DNA of 64,000 nucleotides from Diphasiastrum complanatum (Eukaryota > Streptophyta > Lycopodiopsida > Lycopodiales > Lycopodiaceae): positions 15,689,207 to 15,753,206 of the forward strand of contig CM055111.1 of NCBI GenBank assembly GCA_029204225.1, given 5' to 3'. Below are positions 12,181 to 22,354 of this stretch, piece after piece (position 1 is the stretch's first letter; every line of letters begins with the position of its first letter). The position numbers and the translations under genes are program-made. The notes beneath the pieces are model-generated. The model was not told the origin of the DNA. It saw only the letters and a list, made by a program, of their open reading frames with translations, and ran no database searches.

Positions 12181-12800
12181 ACAACTTGAGTTAGAACATA
12201 GAGTGTATAATGTGGTGTTACTAATATTTGTATTTCATGATTATAAATTTGAGAGTCTAGAGTTTGTAGGCGCAATAGTTGTATGTAGTGTTAAGAAGTG
12301 GCATGAAAGCGTATGGATGATCATACAACCACATGGGAGCTTTGCTAGAACTTAAGTTCGAGCATAGAGCGTATTACTAACATTTGTATTTAATGATTAG
12401 AAATTTGAGAGTCTAGAGTTTGTAGGCACAATAGTAGTACATGCTGTTAAAAAGTTGCATGGAATCATGGATGACCACACAACCACATGGGAGCTTTGCT
12501 CGAACTTAAGTTCAAGCATAGAGTGTATAACGTGGTCTTAGCATAAAGAACTTTGAGCATATGGTTTGTGTAGATGCAATATTGTAAAATTGATAGATTA
12601 TAGTGGAGACTATGCTTATAAGAAGAAGTGTGCTCGAACCCATGGTTTAGCAAGGAGACTCAAATTTGTGTTTTGTAAATCATATTTTAAAAATATGGTG
12701 TTTGTAGGTGCAGTAATAGCAGTTAGAATACTTATTGTCACATGTTGACAAAGTAGCTTTTTGCTTGAACTGAAGTTCGAGCATCAACTATCCAATAAGG
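12181..12800 (+). repeat. Diverged tandem repeat, about 155-bp unit, about four copies
   Basis: The phrase 'gagagtctagagtttgtagg' occurs at 12251 and 12407, and 'ccacatgggagctttgct' at 12329 and 12483. Weaker copies of 'ggtttgtgtagatgcaa' and 'gcttgaactgaagttcgagc' follow near 12560-12580, 12695 and 12757. The two clearest units are about 154-156 bp apart and the outer copies are more decayed. No coding capacity. Confidence 0.8.
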
Positions 12801-12895
12801 AATTAGGTAAAAGCACTATGATCATATGATATTTGGATTACGGTTTTCCACATCGTAATGCGAACTATCAATAGACAACAATACGTGTCTGAGCC

Positions 12896-15447
12896 AAGGA
12901 AGTTCTTGAACTTGTCCACTCTGATGTGTGTGGACCGATGAAAACTAATTCGTTCTCAGGTTTGAGATATTTTCTAACGTTCATAGATGATTACAGTCAA
13001 ATGACCACGATCTACTACTTGAAGAAGAAATCCAAAGTATCTGATTCTTTCAATAAATTCGTGTTATTCGCAGAGCGACGCACCTTGAAAAAGATATAGA
13101 TCCTTAGATCTGACAATGGAGGTGAATACAAAAGCATAGAATTTTCAAGATTCTACGAAGAACAGGGGATCGAACACCAATTCACTCTTGCATACACAGT
13201 AGAATACAACGGTGTGGCAGAAAGTAAAAATAGAATGCCAGTCGAAGGAGCTAGATGTACGATAGCACAGGCTCAATTGCCAGGCCAATTCTAGGCCGAG
13301 GCAATAGCTGCAGCTGTACACCTACAAAACATATCTACAATGACAATGATGGAGAACAAAACACCATATGAAATGTGGATAGGCAGAAAGCATGATCTGT
13401 TATACACACGAGTGTTTGGATGTGTAGCATACAAGCACATTCGAAAGGAAAAGAGAAGTAAGCTCGATGAAAAATCCGAACAAACAATCATGGTCGGCTA
13501 CTTGAACGGAACACATGTGTACAGACTCTACGATCCAACCATGAAGAAGGTTGTTTCGAACAGAGACGTAAAATTCGACGAGTCCACATTCCCTGGACTG
13601 AAAGACGAAAGAGGCCATGAGATCTTCACACTACTGCCTATTCAAGAGAGAGATCGGGGAAAACATCAAATCAAAATGCAGGACCCCAGACTCTAGAGCA
13701 GCAGGAAATAGAGGATCGACCCCATGAACAGGAAATGTTCAAGCAACGCCGAAACAAACCTCGAAGGTCAACAAGACAAAGAAGACCTCCAGACCACTAT
13801 TCTGACAATCTTCAATGGAGAGAAGACACACAGTTTGAGTACTGCAACTTCACATAAGAGCCAACAACATACCAAGAAACTATCCAGAGTCCAGAGGGAG
13901 AATTCTGGAAACAGGCAATGTCAGAAGAGATCGAGTCAATGAGGCAAAACGAGACATGGACATTAGAGCCACTGCCAGAAAACAGAAAAGTAGTCGACTG
14001 CAAGTGGGTGTACAAGAAAAAGCTGAAATCAGATGGCACCAGTGGCCGCTACAAAGCAAGGCTTGTCACGAAGGGCTACACGCAGAGATATGGTGTCGAC
14101 TATTTTGACACATATTTGCCCATGTCAAGATGACAAGCATAAGGCTGCTCCTTGCATACGCCACATAGTACAATCTGGAAATTCACCAAATTGACGTGAA
14201 AACAGCCTTTTTCCACGAAGATCTAGAGGAGGAAATTTTCATGAAGCAACCTGAAGGCTATAAAGTCCCCGACAACAAAAAATATGTATGTCGATTGCAG
14301 AGATGCATCTACGGTCTAAAACATGCATCACGAGCCTGGTACAAAAAGCTTGATGGTCTTCTGAAGTCTCTAGACTTCAATCCTACTCAACCAGACTGTA
14401 ATGTCTACATCAAAAGAGTAGAAAAGGATTTTGTGATACTGACCATTTTCGTGGATGATTCGCTGATGATAGGAAATTTCTTAATGTTGATCAAAGACAC
14501 GAAGAGTCAGATTTCTGAAAACTACAAAATCACAAATCTTGGAGAAGCAATAAAATGCCTAGGGCTGCAGATCAGAAGAGATCGAACAAATGGCAAAATA
14601 CACTTGAGTCAGTCATAATACGCCAGAAAAGTGCTGAAGCAATACCACATGATGGACTGTGAAGGAAAAGCCACACCAATGATAGCTGGAGCCAAGCTCA
14701 TGAAATAGGATTGCCCAAAAATAGAAGAGAAAGAATAGAAGATGGCCAGTATACCCTACCAGAACTTAATCGGTAGTCAGATGTACTTAACAATTTGTAC
14801 CAAGCCCGATCTAGCCTTCTCTGTTTATGCATTGAGCCGATTCTGTTCCAATCCTAGTCTAGCACATTGGAAAATGGCCAAACGAATCCTACAGTATCTG
14901 AAAGGTACCCAGAATGTTGGATTAACCTACAGAGCTAGAAACGAAGAGAAAGGATTCGAGCTGCATCACTACAGTGATCCGGGCTGGGCGAGCTGCAAAG
15001 GTAACAGCAAAGCCATTACTAGAGAATGTACAATAGCGTGTGGAGCTGCAATCAACTGGATATGCAAAAATCAGACTATGGTAGCTCAATCCTCTTGCGA
15101 GACTGAGTATGTCGCAGTCTCAAAAGTGGCGAATGAGGTAGTGTGGCTACAAATGATGTTGGAGGCAATCGGGATACCACAAGAGGGGCCAAGCACGATG
15201 ATGATGGACTCCCAGAGTGTCATCTATCTGTCCTAGGATCCTGTCTTTCATTCAAAGATGAAGCACATTCCTCTGAAGTACCATCACATTCGAGATTTGA
15301 TCTCGAAAGGAGAGCTCCAGGTCCAGTTCATAAAATCAGAAAGTATGATTGCAGATCTCCTCACGAAACCACTCGACAAGCCACTCTTTACCAAGCAAAG
15401 AGAGGCAATTGGATTGAACGAACAAAGTTGCAAGGTTCAAAAGGGAG
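12896..15447 (+). pseudogene. pol: Copia B pol (integrase, RT, RNase H), 5'-truncated
   Basis: The element enters in the integrase core with ELVHSDVCGPM and continues with RSDNGGEY and GVAESKNR, so the D-D-E triad is present. Trp-to-stop and other stops occur (near 13099 and 13293). The linker shifts frame near 13690. RT begins KQAMSEEIESMRQNETWTLE, with a second shift near 14120. The palm box is FVDD (about 14448) instead of YVDD. RNase H has YSDPGWASCKG (usually SDADWA), SSCETEYVAV, KMKHIPLKYHHIRDL and DLLTKPLDKP. The product would integrate and copy element cDNA, but at least three frame changes and several stops kill it. Gag, protease and the 5' LTR are missing. Confidence 0.9.
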
Positions 15448-16280
15448 TGTCAGAAATGGTCAACTCCTGCAACTTTGTCAAAGCACAAACAAGACATGAA
15501 GGTCGAACAAGAATGATTCGCGACATTCAACGTGTCTTTGACTCGAAGCACGAACAATTCGGGAATCATTCGTGAATCGCAAACACACCTCTAGGATCAC
15601 AAACCGCAAAAGGGACTCAAAATGAAAACTACAAAAATAAATGAAAAGAACAAAAGCAAACGGGAGATTACGAATCAAACGAAGATAAATCTTTCGCTCC
15701 ATCAGCTGGCAGCTCAACAGGCTTCACGCCCAGCTGAAACGAGTAGCAACGACGAAAACTAACTAACTAGTTGATTAGCGGTAAATAGTCATGTGATTCG
15801 ACATTTAGCTATCTTGAAAGCTCCACAGAGTGGAGGTATAAACGATCCTCTCTGGATCATATCAAAATGATGAGAATACAGAGATCTGTAAGAGACAGAG
15901 AGAGACGTAGAAAATAGAGTAAGAAAGTAAAGACACCATAGCTGTGCATGAAAGTCTGCCAACGAGTAGAACACAGCGTAAGAGCATAGTGTCAATCCGC
16001 CAATGAGCAAGACACTGACGATCTCGCTCCAAAACCAAATTGACAATATAGTCGCTCTATTTTCGTGTATCTCTTTGTCTTGTGCTGTGTGTCTTGATTG
16101 CTAGAATAAAATATGTTCTGTGATGCGTGGTCGAGTGTCTGGGATTCTGTAAGGGCTTCTCCACGAAAAGATAATTCAATGAAAGAAAATTGTTTGCAAA
16201 AAGAGAGGGAGAAGACGAACACGAAACAGTCTCGCTTCTGCGACACTTGCCAAGCTCCCTCCAGCACACAAGCTCTCACA
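15448..16280 (+). repeat. 3' LTR of copia B
   Basis: Begins TGTCAGA right after the purine tract AAAAGGGAG and ends TCTCACA, an imperfect inverted terminal repeat with TG...CA ends, about 833 bp. Much of it is shared with 32662-33470. No second LTR of this copy lies upstream. Confidence 0.8.
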
Positions 16281-17340
16281 GGTAACTATAACTTGTCTTG
16301 ATGAGAAGGTGAAGAATCAGTAAATAGCTAGTTTAGAACAAGATGATTTTATCATTTTTGAGCTCTTGATACTAATCTATAACTTCTACAATCTATCTAT
16401 AAACCACAATACTTTCCAAGATCAATCTAGATCAATGTGTGAATAAGAGTAGTTGTGAATATGTAATTAACTATAGTCTTGTTTTTTATTCTTGGAAAGT
16501 TTGAGCTTCATCTGAAAACATGGTATTATTATGAGTAGATTGGATGAGATATTGTTCAATTATAGTTCTAGAATCTAAGCATTCTAAAGCACACACATCT
16601 ACTGTAGTATACAAGCATCAAATTATCCTTCACTGTAATCGATTCACATATCTTGGATTTTTCATTGTCGAAATTCTCATTTGCATTCATTCAAAACTCC
16701 CGAAGAACTATACGCTCAGTATCACTTTGTGGGCAAGCACATGGGGAACAACACAATCCTATATTTGAGAGCCTTGTTTGTTGTGAACAATGAAGTAGAA
16801 TACAATGAAATTGACATCGTTATTTGTTTCTTACATATAGAATGAGAAGTCCAATGTTTTCAGATGTACATATTACAAAATGATTTGTGGCCCTTGAAAA
16901 CTATGCAAATGGGTTCTCATGGTCTAGCTTTGAACCTTAGTTTATAATTAATATGTTGATGCGTTGTTATGCTATGTTATCTGACAACAATTTGTAGACT
17001 ATGTTTTCATGCTAGGTTCAACCTAACATTGTGCACTTGTGCCTAAAATTTGTGGTATATTATAGTGATGACTTTATGCCAAAAGAACAAAAACCAGTCT
17101 AGTTCATTTATTGACTTTATGAATTTATGCAATCCCATACTTTCTTTATGGGTGTCAAAACCAACTTATACCATTTTATTATAGACAATTATATATGTAT
17201 ACACAAAGAATAAGACCAATGTCAAGAGGTTTGATCTTGCTCTAAAATGAACTCTTATGGGAGCCATCCCCAATTGCTATCTACTACATATAGTATGAAG
17301 TAGGGGATATAAACCTAACAAAAAGTTGGCCTCTAATCAT
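16281..17340. other. No gene recognised
   Basis: AT-rich sequence with short frames only. No LTR, PBS or domain seen. Confidence 0.5.
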
Positions 17341-17343
17341 TGT

Positions 17344-17392
<49 letters not shown>
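17341..17392. repeat. Compound microsatellite (TG)14(AG)12
   Basis: 28 bp of TG repeats pass directly into 24 bp of AG repeats. ATCATTG occurs on both flanks. Confidence 0.97.
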
Positions 17393-17393
<1 letters not shown>

Positions 17394-18579
17394 TCATTGT
17401 CAAACAACCCTATTTTGCCAAAGGCCTTTAAATTTAACAAAATGCAATAACGGATGGGAAGTACAAGAGTAGATATATATACTCCATGCTCGCTTGCACT
17501 CCACTCGCCACCTCAATAAGTGCACAGTGACTCAACAACATGACAACCAAAATCAAATGTCAGTTCATAGGCCTATTCACTCTCTGTAAGTTGTAAGTTT
17601 CATGATTCTATAGTTGTATGAGTCTATACCGCATATGGGGTTGAATCAACCCTTGGTACTGTATGGTTAACTGGGGGTTTAATTAGAGACATGGCAATTA
17701 CTATCTCCAGCATTTTTTGGAAACATGTATCGAATGATGAAACACGTTCAAAATGGTACGTACGAAACGGCCCCGTTCTGAAATGTCAAATGCACATTCG
17801 AAACAACTATACAAATTTATGAAATTTTTTTGTATTTCAAGCACGAGCTATGGATTATATCTTTTGTACTATAGTTAAGATGAATTGTGATTCATGTAGA
17901 TTGTAAATTGTAATATGTATTTCCATTTTCTAGCTCTAGTAAGCTATAATCGATCACATCAACTACGTGTGAACTTTGAAACACCCAACATTGTGAACTT
18001 TCAACTTAGTCTTGCATAAAATATAGTAGTATGGACATTGGAGATAGAAATTGGATGTATCTATTCATTGCTAGTCTTTTTTTGACATTTCTAAATCCCA
18101 AAAAACTCATAAAAATACGTTTTAAAAAAAAAAAAGTTCCGTTTCAAATTTTGACCTCTCATTTCAAACAAGTTTCAAACGCGTTTTGAAATGACGTATG
18201 AAACAAGTTTCAAAAAAATTGATTCTCTTAATTTTGAATCCTAAACCGAGGAAACCTAAAAACTGTAATTCAGACCCCTGAAATGGGCCAATCTAAATAG
18301 TCAATTTGGACATGACAAGAACTATTTGCTTCCCTTTGGTGCTCAATATTACTTCAATAACTATTTTAAAAACTTGGTATCAATAGTACCAATCTCACAA
18401 ATCCATATTGGCATGTTGTTTGCAACGTTCTTTGGCAGGTTTCATAACAAAAATGTGGAGCTTTGGCGATGATATCATACTTTTGAATGGAAGCCTGATA
18501 GTAGGAAAAGGAATGGTTTTTTCAACTAATCCTACAATGCTATGTCACGGAGCTCTAATAGGGACAGAATTTTTGTCCA
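17393..18579. other. No gene recognised
   Basis: AT-rich. A cluster of 'gtttcaaa/tttgaaac' words near 18150-18220 gives weak self-complementarity. The open frame starting at 18408 runs into the following LTR and shows no domain before it. Confidence 0.45.
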
Positions 18580-19352
18580 TGAAGAAACAAAGTGTTTTCG
18601 ATTACAAAGCCTTGCTAGCTTTTAACCCTTCCCTTGACGAAGATGTTTGCGAACTCGAACATCTAGAGACACGAAACACAAAGAGATTCGTGAATATGAA
18701 AGTCAACAGAGACGAAGACGAACGGTTCGCGAACACGAACGGTTCGCGAACACGAAGGATCCACGAACGAGATTCCTTTGCGGTCCAACAAGAGAGAAAG
18801 GCAGACGAGGTAAACGAAACCAACAGTGGAAATGAAACCCGTTCTGTCCTCACGCTCCAAGGAGTACCACCAGAGATCATGCAAGTACCCAGAAGTACAA
18901 AGATCTGACTTGATGGCATGATGTCAGCAGATACTTCCTAGGTTATGGCTAATCTGCCACTATTGTAATTCCCTAATTAGTTGTAGGTGTATATTCACTC
19001 TAATCTTAGGTTTACATAGAGAGACCGTACTGACTGGATAATACTTGACATATATTAGAACAAGATACATAAAGTGTAACTATGAAGAAGTCTGATGCTA
19101 GTAAGCAATCAAGACGAACATAGACAGATGCTCCGCTTGCGTGCGAGAAGATAATTCTGTCTAGGATTAGAAGATCCAATTGTCCGCTACTGAAGCGAGA
19201 CTACTACTCGTGAGAGAACTGTGCTTCTCTCACGCCAACGCGCTGCCTGGATTCGCATGCAGTGCCCTGAAGAAATCAGAGAATCAATATAGATTATTTT
19301 TCTGGTTGTGTCTAATCTTGGATGTTGAATGCTTATGTTGTTTATTCTTTGT
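18580..19352 (+). repeat. LTR of copia family G (G1), cut at its 3' end
   Basis: Starts TGAAGAAACAAAGTG and matches, in opposite orientation, the G2 LTRs at 41486-42209 and 45215-45727. It ends abruptly at the start of C1. Family G LTRs total about 1 kb when the pieces are combined, so 3' sequence is missing here. It contains an exact 17-bp tandem duplication with TTCGCGAA at its centre (18723-18756). No polypurine tract precedes it, so it is a 5' or solo LTR. Confidence 0.85.
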
Positions 19353-20089
19353 TGTGAAGAATTGAAAAAGATTATCTATGTAAGATATAGGGGTCTTATG
19401 TTTTTTACATCAAGCATCTAGGTGTAGGATGTTGATAGGAATAAATTTGGCATAGATGGCAAATTATGCATTTCCACTTGTAATGCCACTATTGAGCCAA
19501 AATAGAGTAAGAGGCTAAACACTTGCCAATTAGAGTGTAGACAAGTGTAAAGTTTTTGTTTGATGAATTCCAAGAGGTCCAATAGGATTTAGAGGTGGAA
19601 CCTTGTGAGGTCCAATAGGAAATTGAGGTGTGCTTGAATATAGTCCAATAGAATTAAGAGGTGCATGGATCAATGATCCAATAGGATCAAGAGGTGACAA
19701 AATATGGTCCAATCATAGTTAAGCATAGTGGAAGCTCATGGACCTACTAGTATCATTGTACTCCTCATTTTGAAGCTAATTGATTTGGTGATTTCATGGA
19801 TTTTGTGAGTTATTGGATTTCTAGCTTTCTCTCTCTACCCGAGAGCTCATGATGCATTTTCTCTCTCTACCCGAGGAGAGCAGCTTGTTTTTACTTAGAC
19901 TATGTTTTGAATACTTCCCACACGTGTGAGTGAGAGTTGGAAGTGATTGAATGCATGTAGTAGTGTGTTTTTGCCATAGGATTCAAGATTGATCTTGAAT
20001 CTCAATCTAGTCTTGATCTTGGTGCATCTACACACCTTAGGAGATCACAAGTACATGTAGTGGACAGTCCACACGTGTGAAATTCAACA
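19353..20089 (+). repeat. 5' LTR of copia C1
   Basis: 737 bp, starting TGTGAAG and ending TTCAACA just before the PBS. Same length as both C2 LTRs and very similar to them. It includes 'cgagagctc' and 'ctctctctacccgag' motifs, five CCAAT motifs and ACACGTGT palindromes. Confidence 0.95.
19579..19713 (+). promoter_or_regulatory. Five CCAAT motifs, about 33 bp apart, in C LTR
   Basis: CCAAT occurs at 19579, 19612, 19645, 19678 and 19709, each inside a degenerate unit like 'gtccaataggatttagaggtg'. The array is kept in both C2 LTRs as ATTGG. CCAAT is the NF-Y core, so an enhancer role is a fair guess but unproven. Confidence 0.45.
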
Positions 20090-20282
20090 TGGTATCAGAG
20101 CCTACCTAAGGTTACCATGCATTTTGATCCATCTAAGTGAAAAAATTTTCATCAATCTTGAGCTAGAAGTTGTCAAGCCCATTTTCCTAGTTATCTTGTT
20201 CAATCTTGGATCAAAAGAGATCAAAAGGACATTGATTGGGTCTGACCTGGTACTGTATGGAATCAGGTGCTCAGACACGTGT
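19920..20282 (+). promoter_or_regulatory. Three ACACGTGT palindromes in C1 LTR and leader
   Basis: ACACGTGT lies at 19920-19927, 20071-20078 and 20275-20282. Its CACGTG core is the G-box bound by plant bHLH and bZIP factors. The same motif recurs in the D, D2 and C2 LTRs. Function is inferred only. Confidence 0.45.
20090..20102 (+). other. Primer-binding site of copia C1
   Basis: TGGTATCAGAGCC directly follows the LTR and matches plant initiator-Met tRNA. Confidence 0.93.
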
Positions 20283-20825
20283 GAGGAACATCCAATTTCA
20301 GTTTGGAAGTTCTCTCTCATGTTTGATCCATTTATCTTGCTTGATAGCTTGTTTTAAAGCTATTTTTGTCTAGTTTCTGTTGCAATCAGTTTCATTCCAT
20401 TTGGTTGAGCCAATCAAAACTTATAAGCTTTTGAAGAGGATTAGGTAGGGCACCTAGACCTGGGTGGACACATTTGGTTTGGTCAAGAGATTGCTTGGTT
20501 GATCCAAAATCACAGTTGTATGCTTGCCAATCTCATCTATATGTGATCTAGGCACTGTTTTGAGATCTTAGCCATTTTGTTTCATGCAATATCATTGTAT
20601 TTGAGTCAAATTTGGTTTCTTAGAGTGTTAGATCCTAACTTTGCCTATACTCCATCATTTGATGTGAAATAGATCTTGTTTTAGAGAGATTTGAGTAGCA
20701 AGTGAGAATCAATTCACAAATTGTTGTAAGATCTTTCATAGGAGGAGATAGTACTCAATTATTGGATCCTATTGAAAGTGTGTAACAACATTTATTGTTC
20801 ATCATTTGAGTTTTCTTCACTTCAA

Positions 20826-21478
20826 ATGTCTTCAATGGGTTCATCCTTGTTGGAACCAAGTGAAAGATTGACCACTTCAAATTATTCAATTTAGAAAATG
20901 AGGATGGAGTCCATCTTGATCCTTCAAGACGTGATGGACATAGTTCTTGGCCTTGAAAAAGAACCACAAGTTCTTCAAGAGGTTCAAAAATACAAAAAGA
21001 GAGCTAGGATGGCTCTCCACTACATTAAGATGAATGTCTCTAATGAGATATTGAGGGAGATAGGTACTTGTACAATAGCCAAAGAAGCTTGGGATTGTCT
21101 CAAGACTATCTATGAGGCTAAGAATACCTCTAGGCTTCTCACTCTTAGGAATCAAATCCTTCAAAGTAGCCAAAAGAGTGATGAGAGTGCATCTAGTTAT
21201 GTTTTGAGAGTAAAAGATATTCATAGAGAGCTTGCTTGCATTGGTGATTCCATCAATCAAAATGAGCTAGTTCAAGTCATTCTCAATGGCTTGAGACGTG
21301 AATTTGATAACCTTGTTCAATCCTATGCCATTAAGGAGGAGCTACCAAGTTTGGAGGCTCTCCAAAGTGTGCTAATTTCAGAAGAATCAAGACAAGAGTT
21401 CAAGCTCTTGAGGATGGACAAGCTTTCTCTCACTCATAATGATGGCAAAGCTCTCTTTGCCAAGGATAAGCACAAAGA
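20826..21478 (+). pseudogene. gag: Gag of copia C1, 5' part, split by element D
   Basis: Starts MSSMGSSLLEPSERLTTSNY at an ATG whose equivalent is also used in D and C2. The UBN2-type capsid region runs to LSLTHNDGKALFAKDKHK. A Trp codon kept in C2 is TAG here (near 20892), a nonsense change at about residue 23. The frame is otherwise open to 21478, where D enters; the residues shown after that point in this frame belong to D's LTR. The missing downstream part with the zinc knuckle resumes at 27798. The protein would form retrotransposon particles. Confidence 0.92.
21474..21478 (+). repeat. Target-site duplication of element D, left copy
   Basis: AAAGA, repeated at 27793-27797. In sister copy C2 the site is present once and unbroken. 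Confidence 0.95.
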
Positions 21479-22341
21479 TGATAAATTTTACAGTTTTTAG
21501 GACAATAATGATTGTACTTTACAATCATAGAGAGTTATTGGTTGCTTAATCAATGAATCTATCAAGTTCTACACATTAGATCTTGATCTAGATTCACTAC
21601 ACTTGGATTTAAGCAAGAGCAATGGATCAACACATCATTTTTTAGTGAGAGCGGCTTCACACGTGTGGAGTACTGTCCACTGTACGGACTGCACCTGAAA
21701 CAACAAGTACAATGATACTAGATAGCAATCATGCATAAAAATCACAAGACAAATGACTAGAAATCTCACAAAAGTGTAGAGTGCAAAAGTCTCATCAATC
21801 TTCTTAGCAAAATGATGATCCTTTTTATGGATCAAGTACATCCATGAGTCTGGTACAGTCCAGCAGGCCTTCACACGTGTGAAGAGTGCCACATCACTCA
21901 TATCTATCCATTTGATCCATCCTTGATCCTTATCCAATAGTTGACCTTCTAGAATATGACTAAAATCCAAAAAGCTAGTCTCCTAGAATATAGGAATATT
22001 CCCTACAAAATAGGATCTAAGGAAAATGGTCAACTCTTATCTTCTAGTACTCTATACACACATGTGAACATCCACTTGCCATGTGGGAGCATTTACTCAT
22101 GCACATGCAAGGAAAAGCTAATTTGTAGGTGACTAGTCAACTTGACTAAAAACTAGTCATTTCATGTTCACACTAACTAGAATGATACAAAATCAATTTG
22201 GATATATACAAACATGAAAAGTACATCCTTTCACACATGGGAACATGCTCCACACGTGTGAAATCATATCATCAACATATTCTAATGTTTGATCAATATT
22301 TACATGAACCAATGTCAAGTGAGAAGTGACAATTTTCAACA
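21479..22341 (-). repeat. 3' LTR of copia D
   Basis: 863 bp; on the minus strand it starts TGTTGAAAATTG and ends TTTATCA. It carries ACACGTGT at 21659, 21873 and 22252. A 111-codon antisense frame is identical in both LTRs but looks like chance. Confidence 0.97.
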
Positions 22342-22352
22342 CTCCTCCTCAC
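22342..22352 (-). other. Polypurine tract of copia D
   Basis: On the minus strand GTGAGGAGGAG directly precedes the 3' LTR. Confidence 0.85.
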
Positions 22353-22354
22353 TT

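Noticed and set aside
18408-18908. 166-codon ORF
   Set aside because: Its second half lies in LTR G1 and the first half has no recognisable domain.
21635-21970. 111-codon minus ORF identical to the one at 27086-27421
   Set aside because: Identity comes from the recent D LTR pair. No family features or start context, and it covers the LTR centre.
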